The notes: generated by a model not told the origin, from the sequence alone. A stretch of 64,000 nucleotides of DNA from Flavobacterium cupriresistens (GCF_020911925.1 NZ_CP087134.1:682001-746000), one strand, 5' to 3'; shown: positions 1 through 9,554, numbered from the stretch's first letter. Numbers and translations are program-made.

Positions 1-263
1 GAAAAGAACTGGAAGAAATTGCGACGCAACAATGGTTAACATTCTTTTTAAACGGAATAGAAGCCTATACCAATTACAGACGAACTGACTTTCCAGTTTT
101 GATTAAAATTACGCGTCCTGCCTCCGGAACTAACGGAATTATGCCAACAAGAATGCCTTACCCAATAGAAGAATCCACAAGCAACAGAGACAACTATTTA
201 GCTGCAAGTGCAAAATACAACAACAATAGTTGGTTAGCCAAAGTTTGGTGGGATGTAGATTAA
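1..263 (+). CDS. SusD/RagB-like outer-membrane lipoprotein, C-terminal fragment
   Basis: The frame is open from the window edge (first full codon at base 3) to a TAA at 261-263, giving 86 residues of a protein whose start lies outside. The tail has the features of SusD-like C-termini: a W-x-x-F-F-x-N-G-I-E-A-Y segment, then R-M-P-Y-P-I-E-E followed by N-x-x-N-Y, and a W-W-D-x-D ending. The SusD-like protein at 3796 ends in almost the same way. SusD proteins cap a SusC channel on the cell surface and capture glycans or other nutrients. A hairpin terminator follows at 306-350, so this gene probably ends an operon separate from the next SusC/SusD pair. The family call is fairly sure; the substrate is unknown. 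Confidence 0.75.
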   Translation, partial: KELEEIATQQWLTFFLNGIEAYTNYRRTDFPVLIKITRPASGTNGIMPTRMPYPIEESTSNRDNYLAASAKYNNNSWLAKVWWDVD

Positions 264-305
264 TTTACAAGCCTTTATAAAAATCACATACTTCCTTTTT
301 TTATT

Positions 306-350
306 AGTACCACTCGAAATTCACACCGAATTATGGGTGGTACTTTTTTT
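306..350 (+). terminator. Rho-independent terminator after the SusD fragment
   Basis: GTACCACTC at 307-315 pairs with GGGTGGTAC at 335-343 (nine pairs, one G-T), and seven T follow at 344-350. It stands 43 bases after the SusD stop and separates that operon from the susC promoter. Confidence 0.75.
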
Positions 351-522
351 GAATTGCCATTGGTTTCAACCAGCGTCTATCGAACCCCTTTTCGATCAAA
401 AAATACGATTTTTCAGCCAAAATTACTTTTTTCGCAGAAAACCATTCTGTGCAAAAATTTCTCAAAATACCACTAAAAACAACACTTCTTTTGGAATAAA
501 AAAATACTTCAGAAAAAAAATC

Positions 523-559
523 TGCAAAAAAAATGCATTTTGTGCAAAAAAAATGCAAA
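523..559 (+). promoter_or_regulatory. Candidate operator: two TGCA-N7-TGCA repeats 20 bp apart
   Basis: The 15-mer TGCAAAAAAAATGCA occurs at 523-537 and again at 543-557, a spacing of exactly 20 bp, or about two helical turns. The second copy extends to TGCAAAAAAAATGCAAA (543-559) and lies just upstream of the susC -7 element, where the -33 region would be. The reverse complement of that 17-mer matches the element before the hexosaminidase gene (12657-12673) at 16 of 17 positions. A TGCA-N7-TGCG version sits in front of the DeoR-type gene. I infer a shared repressor site; binding is not shown. Confidence 0.5.
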
Positions 560-576
560 TTTGTAAAATTAATTTC

Positions 577-584
577 TATATTTG
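577..584 (+). promoter_or_regulatory. Promoter -7 element of the susC operon
   Basis: TATATTTG at 577-584 fits the Bacteroidota TAnnTTTG box and lies 44 bases before the chosen susC start. No TTG stands at the usual 17-23 base spacing; the nearest upstream TTG (561-563) is only 13 bases away. The promoter may therefore need help or be controlled through the repeats at 523-559. Confidence 0.5.
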
Positions 585-628
585 ATTGCCGACTAAACCA
601 AAAAAAAAAACATGAAAACCAAAGTATT

Positions 629-3600
629 ATGAAAACAAAGCTAATTTCATTAGTGTTTGTTGGAGGAATGATCCTCTCAGCAAATGCAAACGAGGTTGCA
701 ATTAAAAAGCACCTTATTGAACAAAAAAGCAGTCAGATTGAAATTACGGGTCAGATAAAAGGCCAAGATGACGGAATGCCAATTGCAGGAGCCACCATCA
801 TTGCAAAAAGCAATAACAAAATAGTAACCATCACGGATGAATCCGGAAATTTTAAACTAAATGTTCCGGAAAATGAGACTGCAATCATCATCTCATACAT
901 GGGCTATGAAACGACCGAATACAATCTGGAACGCACTACAAATATTGTTATAAGCCTAAAACCAGCTGAAAACGTTCTGGAACAAGTTTTAGTAACTGCA
1001 TTAGGAGTTAAAAAAAGCAGTAAAGCCATATCTTATGCGGTAACCGAACTTAAGGGAACCGAATTTACGAAAGCAAAAGAGACTAATATCACGAATGCTT
1101 TAGCCGGAAAAATTGCCGGTGTAAACGTTAGTGCCACTGCCACGGGCCCGACGGGATCAACGAGAGTTGTAATTCGTGGAAATGGTTCCTTAAACGGAAA
1201 CAACCAACCGATGTATGTTGTCAATGATTTACCTATAGACAACACCCAACTGAACTTGCCCGGAATCGGTAACGGAGCGGGATCTCCAAGAATTAACGTA
1301 GACAGAGGAGACGGAACATCTGTTATAAATCCGGATGACATCAAAAGTATTACTGTGTTAAAAGGAGGAACTGCTGCTGCTTTGTACGGTGCAAATGCCG
1401 CAAATGGTGTTATTTTAATCCAAACCAAAAGAGGAACAGCACAAAAGGGAATCGGTGTAGAATACAATAGCTCTTTTACTTTTGAAACTCCGTCTATCAA
1501 ACCGGACTGGCAATACGAATACGGATCCGGTGCTTTGGGCAAAAAACCCACAACAAAAGCCGAAGCTATAGAATTCGGACGTTGGTCCTGGGGAGCAAAA
1601 ATGGACGGATCAGATGTTATTCAGTTTGATGGTGTAAAAAGACCTTACTCCCCTCAAAAAGATAATATTAAAAACTTCTACAAAACCGGAACAACCTTCA
1701 TCAACTCTATCGCTTTATCGGGAGGAAGTGAAAAAGCAACGGGACGTCTTTCACTAATGAATATGGACAATGAAGGCATTGTTCCTAATTCGAGCTTTAA
1801 TCGCAAAAGCGTTAACATTTCGACCAATGTGAATTTAACAGATTGGCTAAAATTTGATGTTGTAGCGCAATACAACATTGACAAAACAGACAACAGAACA
1901 ACCGTTTCTGATGCCGAGGCAAATCCAAACTGGGGAACTTATATGATTGCCAACACCGTAGACATCAGAAATCTTTCTCCGGGATATGGTCCAAATGGTA
2001 TTGAAACACCTTGGAACCCTGTTGCCGTTGCCACCAATCCTTACTTCGCAGTTAATCAAATTAAAAACAGCGATACCAAAAACCGTTTCATCGGAATGTT
2101 AAACGTAAAAGTAAATTTTACTCCTAACTTATTCCTTCAAGGACGAATCGGGCAAGATTTTACCAATTATGATTTCTATGGTTATATCCCAAAAACAAGT
2201 TTAAACAATCCTGTTGGATACGGACAAGGTTCAAAAGTAAAGTTGTCTAATGTCAACTCTGAAGCAATCCTTAATTATACCAAGAAAAACATTTACAATG
2301 ATTTTTCTTTAAACGCTTTAATTGGTGTCAATTCCCGTACTTCTTTGAGAGACGAAATCAGAATAGACGGATCCAACTTTGTATTGGATAATTTCTACTC
2401 GCTAACAAACTTAGCTACTATAACTTACAGCTATCCTTATGGAAAAACCAAAACAAACTCGGTTTATGCAGCTGCTGATTTAGATTATAAAAATGTCGTT
2501 TTCTTAAACTTTACAGGACGTCAGGATTGGTTCTCGACTCTTTCATCAGAAAACAACACGATTTTTTACCCTTCAATTGGAACCAGTGTTATCCTATCTG
2601 ATCTTGTAAAAATGCCGGAATGGATTTCATTCTCTAAACTAAGAGCTTCGTGGGCACAAGTTGGTGGTGCTACTCCGGATCCTTACGCTTTAAATCAGTC
2701 TTATTCTATCATTCAGGGAGGACATAACGGTCAACAATTACAAGGTACAACGGGTTCAAGAGTTCCAAATTCTACGTTGAGTCCACTGACTTCCACAACG
2801 TTTGAAGTAGGAACAGATATCGGTTTTTTCAACAATCGTTTGAATCTTGATTTAGCCTGGTACAACCGTGTAACCACTAATGATATCGTTGAAACTACCA
2901 TCTCTAATGCATCAGGAGCCAGAACTGCCTTATTGAATCTTGGAAAAATGAGAAATGAAGGAGTTGAAGTTTTATTAAGCGGAAAAATCATTAACTCAGA
3001 AAACTTCTCGTGGGATGCCAGCATCAATGGATCTTACAACAAAAATACAGTTGAAGCACTTGCAGATCACTTAAACTCCATCACAATGGCAACTTCTGTA
3101 AACGGATACGTTACCATAGCAAGTGATGTTGGTCGTCCTTACAGTATTATAAAAGGATACAAACCTTTAAAAGATGCTAACGGCAATACAGTATACAATG
3201 TTAGTGCCGGTACTGCAACAGTAGCACAAGGTCCTCTGGAAGAATTAGGTCAGGGAGTTCATCCTTGGGCAGCAGGTATTAGTAATGAATTCAAATACAA
3301 ATCAGTATCATTCAGCTTTTTAATTGATGGTAAATTTGGAGGAGATTTATATTCCGGTACAGATTTGTACGGAACTCGTATGGGATTAACCAAAATGACT
3401 TTAGAAGGTCGTGAAAATGGATTGCCAATTTCGGGCGTAGATCCTAGTGGAAATCCGGTTAACATGGTTATTTCACCGGAAAACTTAAGAACTTACTATG
3501 ACGGATTAAGAAACATCTCTTCTTATTTTGTTTACGATGCCAGTTTTGTAAAATTAAGACAAGTAATCATCGGATATCAGTTACCAATCGAAAAGATCAA

Positions 3601-3784
3601 AAGCCTTTCCAGACTTCAAGGTGTTTCTGTTTCCTTTATCGCGAGAAACTTATTCATCCTTTACAAGAAAACACCAAACGTAGACCCGGAATCGGTATTT
3701 AGTGCCGGAAATGCTCAAGGTGTAGAACAATTTGGAGTACCAAGAACAAGAAGTTTTGGTTTAAGTTTAAATGTTAAATTTTAA
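629..3784 (+). CDS. SusC/RagA-family TonB-dependent outer-membrane transporter
   Basis: This 1051-residue outer-membrane channel imports a ligand using TonB energy. The ATG at 629 is chosen over the in-frame ATG at 533 because it begins a good signal peptide (residues 1-20, ending S-A-N-A) and lies downstream of the -7 box at 577. After the signal come a carboxypeptidase-regulatory-like beta domain (about 35-120, with the D-E-S-G-N-F and Y-M-G-Y-E motifs) and a plug domain (about 125-235, with the I-T-N-A-L-A-G-K-I-A-G-V motif). A long barrel follows and ends in the terminal Phe typical of barrels. The SusD partner starts 11 bases after the stop. The downstream genes suggest the cargo is an amino-sugar or sugar-acid compound, which is inference. 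Family certain, substrate not. Confidence 0.93.
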   Translation: MKTKLISLVFVGGMILSANANEVAIKKHLIEQKSSQIEITGQIKGQDDGMPIAGATIIAKSNNKIVTITDESGNFKLNVPENETAIIISYMGYETTEYNLERTTNIVISLKPAENVLEQVLVTALGVKKSSKAISYAVTELKGTEFTKAKETNITNALAGKIAGVNVSATATGPTGSTRVVIRGNGSLNGNNQPMYVVNDLPIDNTQLNLPGIGNGAGSPRINVDRGDGTSVINPDDIKSITVLKGGTAAALYGANAANGVILIQTKRGTAQKGIGVEYNSSFTFETPSIKPDWQYEYGSGALGKKPTTKAEAIEFGRWSWGAKMDGSDVIQFDGVKRPYSPQKDNIKNFYKTGTTFINSIALSGGSEKATGRLSLMNMDNEGIVPNSSFNRKSVNISTNVNLTDWLKFDVVAQYNIDKTDNRTTVSDAEANPNWGTYMIANTVDIRNLSPGYGPNGIETPWNPVAVATNPYFAVNQIKNSDTKNRFIGMLNVKVNFTPNLFLQGRIGQDFTNYDFYGYIPKTSLNNPVGYGQGSKVKLSNVNSEAILNYTKKNIYNDFSLNALIGVNSRTSLRDEIRIDGSNFVLDNFYSLTNLATITYSYPYGKTKTNSVYAAADLDYKNVVFLNFTGRQDWFSTLSSENNTIFYPSIGTSVILSDLVKMPEWISFSKLRASWAQVGGATPDPYALNQSYSIIQGGHNGQQLQGTTGSRVPNSTLSPLTSTTFEVGTDIGFFNNRLNLDLAWYNRVTTNDIVETTISNASGARTALLNLGKMRNEGVEVLLSGKIINSENFSWDASINGSYNKNTVEALADHLNSITMATSVNGYVTIASDVGRPYSIIKGYKPLKDANGNTVYNVSAGTATVAQGPLEELGQGVHPWAAGISNEFKYKSVSFSFLIDGKFGGDLYSGTDLYGTRMGLTKMTLEGRENGLPISGVDPSGNPVNMVISPENLRTYYDGLRNISSYFVYDASFVKLRQVIIGYQLPIEKIKSLSRLQGVSVSFIARNLFILYKKTPNVDPESVFSAGNAQGVEQFGVPRTRSFGLSLNVKF

Positions 3785-3795
3785 AGTACAAAGAA

Positions 3796-5325
3796 ATGAA
3801 AAAGACATCTATTTTATATATAGCAGGTATACTTTTAGGAAGCATGACAGCCTGTACTAAAGATTTTGAAGAAATAAACACGAACCCTAATTCTGTTGAA
3901 GTAGCCAATCCAAATTTCATATTCAGTCAATCACAACTGGACGGATTAAACAACAATTATTTCTTTACCAATGTTTTAGAATGTGGGGGTATGTTGCAAC
4001 ATTATGCCACTTACAAAGAAGCATCCGGTGTTGGAGATAAATACCTGAGCAACGAGGTATACTATTCTGCGTATTTCAATCGAGGTTATCCAACTGCAGT
4101 AAATGAGGTTCAAACGGTGATTAATTTACTACAGAATAATCCTCTTGACAGCAACAGACTTAACATTGCAAGAATCTGGAAAGTTTACATCTACCACCGC
4201 ATGACCGATTTGTACGGAGACGTTCCATATACGGAAGCGGCGAAGGCATATTCGAATGAACATTTTCTTCCTAAATACGACAGTCAGGAATTCATCTACA
4301 AAGATTTATTAAAAGAACTTGATGAAGCTGCGACCGCATTAGACCCTGCAAAAACAAGCTTTGGCAAAGCCGATCTTATATATGACGGTAATATCCCCAA
4401 ATGGAAGAAATTTTCATACTCTTTAATGCTTCGTTTAGGGTTAAGATTAACAAAAGTTGATCCGGCATTGGCCAAAACCTGGGTTACAAAAGCCATCGCC
4501 GGTGGTGTAATTGTAAACGGAACCGACAATGCACTTATGAAATATACAGATGGTCCAAATGATTTTAACAGAAACCCGGCCGGTATTGATTCCAGAAGTA
4601 TTGATTTCACAAAAGACTCCTTTGGTCAAAAAAATGTGGAAGGCGGGAAACTGGCCAAAACGTTTATCGATGTACTAAAAGCTACAGCTGACCCAAGGAT
4701 CAGTGTTTACTCAGGTGTTTGGCAAGGAACAACGCAAAACACTGCGGCCGACGTTCAAAAAGGTTTTCCAAACGGACTTAAAACACCTCCAACAGCAATA
4801 GAACAAGCCACTTTTTCTGAGCCAAATCAGGGTACCGTTTTTAGATATGACGCCCCTCTTGTAATCTTAGGCAATGCCGAAACTAATCTTTATTTAGCAG
4901 AAGCTGCAGCAAGAGGTTGGTACACTGCCGAAACGGATAAAGATTTATATGAAAAAGGAGTTAAAGCATCGTTCCTTAATATGGGAATTTACGGTGCAAC
5001 TTATGCCATCACGGATGCAACACCTTATTTAACAGCTAATCCTTTTAACGCGGCAGGAACTTTTGAGCAAAAAATGAATCAAATACACTCTCAGATTTGG
5101 GTCGCTTTGTTTGTAGATGAGCAGGAAATTTATTCGAACTGGAGAAGAACAGGTTACCCTGCTCTGGTACCGGTAAACTTTCCCGGCAATGTCACAAACG
5201 GAACAATACCAAGACGTTTGAGATACCCTGTAAGCGAATATTCGGTGAATTCAGCTAACTTAGCTGAAGCCATCAAACGCCAGGGAGCAGACACATTCAC
5301 AACAAGAACATGGTGGGATAAATAA
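3796..5325 (+). CDS. SusD-like surface lipoprotein (SusD-like_2 type)
   Basis: This 509-residue lipoprotein has a hydrophobic leader ending G-S-M-T-A-C, with Cys20 as the lipidated residue. The next residues, T-K-D-F-E-E, resemble the acidic signal that sends Flavobacterium lipoproteins to the cell surface. The body is alpha-helical and TPR-like. The C-terminus carries W-R-R-T-G-Y-P, R-R-L-R-Y-P and a W-W-D-K end, as expected for the SusD-like_2 branch. It follows its SusC by 11 bases and would act as the ligand-binding lid. A GntP-type inner-membrane permease starts 14 bases later, so outer- and inner-membrane uptake lie in one operon. Confidence 0.9.
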   Translation: MKKTSILYIAGILLGSMTACTKDFEEINTNPNSVEVANPNFIFSQSQLDGLNNNYFFTNVLECGGMLQHYATYKEASGVGDKYLSNEVYYSAYFNRGYPTAVNEVQTVINLLQNNPLDSNRLNIARIWKVYIYHRMTDLYGDVPYTEAAKAYSNEHFLPKYDSQEFIYKDLLKELDEAATALDPAKTSFGKADLIYDGNIPKWKKFSYSLMLRLGLRLTKVDPALAKTWVTKAIAGGVIVNGTDNALMKYTDGPNDFNRNPAGIDSRSIDFTKDSFGQKNVEGGKLAKTFIDVLKATADPRISVYSGVWQGTTQNTAADVQKGFPNGLKTPPTAIEQATFSEPNQGTVFRYDAPLVILGNAETNLYLAEAAARGWYTAETDKDLYEKGVKASFLNMGIYGATYAITDATPYLTANPFNAAGTFEQKMNQIHSQIWVALFVDEQEIYSNWRRTGYPALVPVNFPGNVTNGTIPRRLRYPVSEYSVNSANLAEAIKRQGADTFTTRTWWDK

Positions 5326-5339
5326 TATAATAGAAATAA

Positions 5340-6659
5340 ATGAGCATTTTAATTCTTACTGCCTGTATTGCCTTTTTAATCCTGCAAATTGCCTGGTTTA
5401 AAATCAATCCTTTTATCGCATTTATTATCACAGCTTTATTAGCAGGTCTTACTTTAGGCCTGCCGATAGACACTTTATCACAGACAGTGCAAAAAGGTCT
5501 GGGCGAAATGTTAGGCTCCATAACGCTGATCATCGTATTTGGAACTTGCATTGGAAAACTCACTGTTTCGTCCGGAGCAGCCAATGTTATTGCTAAAACT
5601 GTTATGGGATGGACAGGTAAAAAATACGTCCGCTTAGGCCTAATGATTACCGGATTTATTGTTGGGATACCTCTATTTTATAGTGTGGGGTTTGTTTTGT
5701 TAGTTCCATTAATCTTCTCAGTAGCCCATCAATTTAAACTATCAAAAGTATATTTAGGAATCCCTATGCTTGCGTCACTTTCAGTAGCGCACGGTTTTTT
5801 GCCTCCCCATCCGTCACCAATGGCATTGAGCAGTATTTTAAATGCAGACATTGGCCTTGTTTTGGTGTATGGAATTATAATCGCTATACCGACTATTTTC
5901 ATTGCCGGTTTGTTATTTTCAAATTTGCTTAAAAACATTAAAACACAATCTAATCAAGAAATTTTAAATGTAGAAGAAATTGCAAACGAAGGCAAACTTC
6001 CGAGTTTTTCCGTTAGTATATTCTCTGCGCTATTTCCTGTTTTTGGATTAACACTGACCTCGTTATTACCCTTTTTGACTAACAACGAAACAGCTCTTAA
6101 CATAGGCAAAACACTTGGTGAACCTAGCATTATAATGTTAATCTCACTATTGATCTGCACTTACACTTTAGGTACAAGAATGAACAGAAGCTTAAAATCC
6201 GTAATGGATGATTACGCAACTGCCATTAAAGATGTTGCCTTAATCGTTTTAATTGTTGGTGGTGCAGGAAGCTTAAAAGAAGTCATGATCGTCAGCGGCG
6301 TTAACAACACCATTGTTGATTTGCTAACACAAACAAGCATTCATCCCTATATATTGGCCTGGATGATGGCTGCAATAATTCGTATTTGTGTTGGTTCTGC
6401 AACAGCTGCCGGCCTAATGACTGCCAGCGTTTTACTACCTTTATTACAAGCCAATAACCTAGACCCCAATCTACTAGTATTAGCGGTAGGAGCCGGAAGC
6501 TTAATGTGCTCCCATGTAAACGATCCTAGTTTTTGGATGTTTAAGGAATATTTTAATATCAGCCTGAAAGATACATTCAAATCATGGACCGTCATGGAAT
6601 CTTTAGTATCGGTTTTAGGAATCATTTTCGTTTTTATTTTAAACTCAATTATACATTAA
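5340..6659 (+). CDS. GntP-family gluconate/D-serine-type permease
   Basis: This 439-residue inner-membrane protein has about a dozen hydrophobic helices. Family-like stretches include G-L-G-E-M-L-G-S near residue 53, the G-I-P-L-F-Y-S-V-G-F region near 105, and a C-terminal A-G-S-L-M-C-S-H-V-N-D-P motif. GntP-family members carry gluconate, related sugar acids or, as in DsdX, D-serine, usually with protons. It follows SusD by 14 bases and precedes the RidA gene by 4, so it is part of the operon. The neighbours (PLP eliminase, KDG kinase, KDPG aldolase) favour a hydroxylated amino acid or amino-sugar acid as substrate. The family is clear; the substrate is inferred. Confidence 0.85.
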   Translation: MSILILTACIAFLILQIAWFKINPFIAFIITALLAGLTLGLPIDTLSQTVQKGLGEMLGSITLIIVFGTCIGKLTVSSGAANVIAKTVMGWTGKKYVRLGLMITGFIVGIPLFYSVGFVLLVPLIFSVAHQFKLSKVYLGIPMLASLSVAHGFLPPHPSPMALSSILNADIGLVLVYGIIIAIPTIFIAGLLFSNLLKNIKTQSNQEILNVEEIANEGKLPSFSVSIFSALFPVFGLTLTSLLPFLTNNETALNIGKTLGEPSIIMLISLLICTYTLGTRMNRSLKSVMDDYATAIKDVALIVLIVGGAGSLKEVMIVSGVNNTIVDLLTQTSIHPYILAWMMAAIIRICVGSATAAGLMTASVLLPLLQANNLDPNLLVLAVGAGSLMCSHVNDPSFWMFKEYFNISLKDTFKSWTVMESLVSVLGIIFVFILNSIIH

Positions 6660-6663
6660 TATC

Positions 6664-7131
6664 ATGAATTTATTACCACAAGAAAAATTTGAAACATTAG
6701 GCTTATCCTTACCACCGGCACCACAGCCGCTTGGTATTTACAAACCTTATTTAGTTGATGGTAAATATTTATACCTGTCAGGACACGGTCCGGTTCGCGA
6801 CGACAAATCCTTAATCATCGGAAGAATTGGCGACGATATGGACATTGAAGAAGGAAAACTGGCCGCAAGACAAGTTGGTCTGACGATGCTTTCTACAATT
6901 GTAACCAATTTCGGAAGCCTGAACAAAGTAAAAAGAGTCGTAAAAGTCCTTGGTATGGTAAATTGTACGGAAGATTTTTTAAGACATCCTTATGTAATTA
7001 ATGGCTGCAGCGAATTATTTGCTGAGGTATGGGGTCAGGAAAACGGAATTGGAGTACGAAGCGCTGTAGGAATGGGCTCTTTACCTGATAATATCCCTGT
7101 AGAAGTAGAAGCTGTTTTTGAATTATTCTAA
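6664..7131 (+). CDS. RidA/YjgF-family enamine/imine deaminase
   Basis: This 155-residue protein is slightly longer than the usual 130 or so. The family signature G-V-R-S-A-V-G-M-G-S-L-P appears near the C-terminus. Arg132 aligns with the carboxylate-binding Arg of RidA, and Glu149 with the conserved Glu after V-E-V. RidA proteins hydrolyse the reactive enamine/imine intermediates released by PLP-dependent dehydratases, giving a keto acid and ammonia. The pairing fits, because a PLP beta-eliminase lies downstream in the cluster at 9558. The gene starts four bases after the permease. A role in finishing the deamination of the imported substrate is inference from context. Confidence 0.85.
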   Translation: MNLLPQEKFETLGLSLPPAPQPLGIYKPYLVDGKYLYLSGHGPVRDDKSLIIGRIGDDMDIEEGKLAARQVGLTMLSTIVTNFGSLNKVKRVVKVLGMVNCTEDFLRHPYVINGCSELFAEVWGQENGIGVRSAVGMGSLPDNIPVEVEAVFELF

Positions 7132-7145
7132 AATACAAACCAGGA

Positions 7146-7822
7146 ATGCCACGGATTTAAAGGATTTAAGATTGTTCGCCACGAATTACTCGAATTTTCA
7201 CGAATTAATTTAACGCAACGATTGGTGTAAATTAGTGTAATTCGTGTTCAAAAAATGCCACAGATTTAACTGATTCAAAGGATTAAAATTGTTGGTCACG
7301 AATTGCTCGAATTTTCACAAATTAATTTAACGCAACGATTTGTGTAAATTAGTGTAATTCGTGTTCAAATAATGCCACAGATTTCACTGATTCAAAAGGA
7401 TTAAAATTGTTGGCCACGAATTACTCGAATTTTCACGAATTAATTCATCGCAACGATTTGTGCAAATTAGTGTAATTCGTGTTTAAAAAATGCCACAGAT
7501 TTCACTGATTCAAAGGATTAAAATTGTTGGTCACGAATTGCTCGAATTTTCACGAATTAATTTAACGCGACGATTGGTGCAAATTGGTGTAATTCGTGTT
7601 CAAAAAATGCCACAGATTTCACTGATTCAAAGGATTAAAATTATTTGCCACGAATTACTCGAATTCACCGAATTAATTACACGCAATGATTTGTGTAAAT
7701 TTGTGTAATTCGTGGCTAAAGAAATATTCAACAGATTAAAATTGTTTGCCACGAATTGATCAAATTCCCCCGGATTAATTATACGCAGTGATTTGCTATA
7801 ATTGATAAAATTCGTGGCTTAA
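7146..7822 (+). repeat. Tandem array of ~117-bp units with internal palindrome arms
   Basis: The GCCAC[A/G]GATTT phrase recurs at 7148, 7257, 7374, 7492 and 7609, and a diverged sixth unit begins near 7726. Periods are 109, 117, 118, 117 and about 117. Each unit contains CACGAATTAC, or a close variant, and later GTGTAATTCGTG, so every unit can fold into a large hairpin. The array fills almost all of the 731-base gap between the RidA gene and the kinase gene, inside an otherwise tightly packed operon. I see no real gene in it. The open frame at 7490-7708 is made of two repeat units. Related CACGAATT arms occur near 48.7 and 57.6 kb. Confidence 0.85.
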
Positions 7823-7862
7823 CAAAATCTTTACGTTATTAATCTGTACAAAAATTATAAAC

Positions 7863-8894
7863 ATGAATACAAATACCTCACAAACAAAAATTACAACTTT
7901 TGGAGAATTATTACTCCGAATGAATGTCGCGAATGGATATCGATTTACGCAAGCCAACGAAATGCGCATTCATGTTGGCGGAGCCGAAGCCAATGTTTGT
8001 GTTTTACTTTCTCAATTAGGAATCCACACCGATTATATCACACGATTGCCTCAAAATGATTTGGCACAATTAGCCTTAAACGAACTTCAGAAATACAAAG
8101 TAAACACTTCGAATTGCATTTATGGCGGAGAACGTCTGGGACTGTATTTTGTTGAAGCCGGAAATCAAATCAGACAATCGCAGGTGATCTATGACCGAAG
8201 TAACTCTTCTTTCGCCACCATTAAAGAAAAGCAAATTGACTGGAATCTTGTTTTGAACGATGCCACACATTTTCACTGGTCGGGAATTAGTCCCGGTGTT
8301 TCTTATGAAGCTGCATTGGTTTGCAAAGAGGCCATTCTTGCTGCACACCAAAAAGGATTACCGATTTCTTCTGACTTTAATTTCAGATCGAAGCTATGGC
8401 AATACGGCAAAAAACCGGCTGAGGTTATGCCCGAACTGCTTCATTACAGCACCATCACTATTGCCGATTTAGACGCAATCGAAATTTATTTCGGAATCAA
8501 AACCGACACCAAAGAATCCGATGTCAATCGTTTTCAGAAAACATTCGAATTATTAAAAGCAAAAATGCCTTTTCTAAAAACGCTTGCGATGAGTTTTAGA
8601 AAATCAGACGGGCCGGCTCATTTGTATAAAGGGTTATTGGCACATGAAGATCATTTTTACGAAACCACAGAACACAAAATACAATTGGTAACCGACCAAA
8701 TTGGTTCGGGAGATGCCTTTACAGCAGGTTTGCTTTACGGACTCAACAAAGCCTTTTCCGGTCAGGAAATTATAGATTGGGCAACGGCCTGTGGCGTAAT
8801 TAAACAAAGTATACCGGGAGATTTTGCCATCAGCACCCCAACCGAGATCAGCCATTTTATTAAAAATGGCTCAAGTAATAGAATTAACAGATAA
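7863..8894 (+). CDS. kdgK: PfkB-family sugar kinase, probably 2-keto-3-deoxygluconate kinase
   Basis: The 343-residue protein has the ribokinase/PfkB fold. It shows an N-terminal T-F-G-E-L-L-L-R-M, the H-V-G-G-A-E-A-N-V substrate-binding motif near residue 37, and the second PfkB signature D-Q-I-G-S-G-D-A-F-T-A-G with catalytic Asp284. KDG kinase phosphorylates 2-keto-3-deoxygluconate to KDPG in the cytoplasm. The next gene, 12 bases on, encodes the aldolase that splits KDPG, which strongly supports this substrate over other PfkB sugars. It is the first gene after the 117-bp repeat array and could have its own transcript, but I found no clear promoter box. Confidence 0.85.
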   Translation: MNTNTSQTKITTFGELLLRMNVANGYRFTQANEMRIHVGGAEANVCVLLSQLGIHTDYITRLPQNDLAQLALNELQKYKVNTSNCIYGGERLGLYFVEAGNQIRQSQVIYDRSNSSFATIKEKQIDWNLVLNDATHFHWSGISPGVSYEAALVCKEAILAAHQKGLPISSDFNFRSKLWQYGKKPAEVMPELLHYSTITIADLDAIEIYFGIKTDTKESDVNRFQKTFELLKAKMPFLKTLAMSFRKSDGPAHLYKGLLAHEDHFYETTEHKIQLVTDQIGSGDAFTAGLLYGLNKAFSGQEIIDWATACGVIKQSIPGDFAISTPTEISHFIKNGSSNRINR

Positions 8895-8906
8895 ATTTCC
8901 CCAGAT

Positions 8907-9554
8907 ATGTACAGCATTTTAAAAGCTCAAGGTGTACTTCCGTTAGTAACTCAAATCAACATTCAAACTGCCGAGATCTTATTGAAATCAGCTGCAGCAA
9001 CCGGTATTAAAATTATCGAATTTGCAGCACGTTCAAATGATGCAAAGGAGGTTTTCAGCCAAATGATTGCGTTTAGAAATGCCCATAAATTAGACCTAAA
9101 AATAGCCGTTGGCTCTATTTTGACCCTACAGGATGCACAAACTTATCATCAATTAGGAGCAGATTGTATCGTTTGTCCGCACACCGATTTAGAAATTGGC
9201 GCTTATTGCCTTAAAAACATGGTGTATTGGATTCCCGGAGCTGCCACTTTAAACGAAATACTGCATGCTAATAATTTAGGAGCAGAAATAGTCAAATTAT
9301 TTCCTGCCGATAAAATTGGCGGGCCTGGCTATGTAAAAGCAATAAAAGCTCCTTTTCCGGACTTAAAGCTAATGCCTACCGGTGGCGTGACTTTAGAAGA
9401 AACCAACTTAAAATCCTGGTTTAAAGTTGGCGTTGTCTGTGTCGGTATCGGATCTAATTTGTTTTCTAAAGAACTATTAGCTCAATTGACTTATGAAAAA
9501 TCAGTTGAAGCCTTTCAAAATTTAATTGAAGTTATCGAAAAAACAAGAACCTAA
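8907..9554 (+). CDS. eda: KDPG / 4-hydroxy-2-oxoglutarate aldolase
   Basis: This 215-residue class I aldolase splits KDPG into pyruvate and glyceraldehyde-3-phosphate. The Schiff-base lysine is Lys130 in I-V-K-L-F-P-A. The general-base Glu38 is in G-I-K-I-I-E-F, and Arg42 sits four residues later, as in the family's E-x-x-x-R. A P-G-A-A-T loop (usually P-G-V-A-T or similar) and M-P-T-G-G-V are also present. The length is normal. It lies 12 bases after the kinase and 3 before the PLP enzyme, which indicates co-translation in a sugar-acid catabolic operon. Some family members prefer 4-hydroxy-2-oxoglutarate, but the kinase beside it favours KDPG. Confidence 0.9.
   Translation: MYSILKAQGVLPLVTQINIQTAEILLKSAAATGIKIIEFAARSNDAKEVFSQMIAFRNAHKLDLKIAVGSILTLQDAQTYHQLGADCIVCPHTDLEIGAYCLKNMVYWIPGAATLNEILHANNLGAEIVKLFPADKIGGPGYVKAIKAPFPDLKLMPTGGVTLEETNLKSWFKVGVVCVGIGSNLFSKELLAQLTYEKSVEAFQNLIEVIEKTRT

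Noticed and set aside
337..585. Open frames on both strands upstream of susC
   Set aside because: They cover the promoter and operator region, are low-complexity, and overlap each other.
1033..1551. Minus-strand frame of 172 residues inside susC
   Set aside because: It is the antisense shadow of the conserved plug domain.
7490..7708. A 72-residue open frame
   Set aside because: It is two consecutive repeat units read through; the protein repeats itself and has no start context.
7146..7822. CRISPR-like array
   Set aside because: The units are 109-118 bp and homologous along their whole length; there are no short repeats alternating with unique spacers, and no cas genes nearby.
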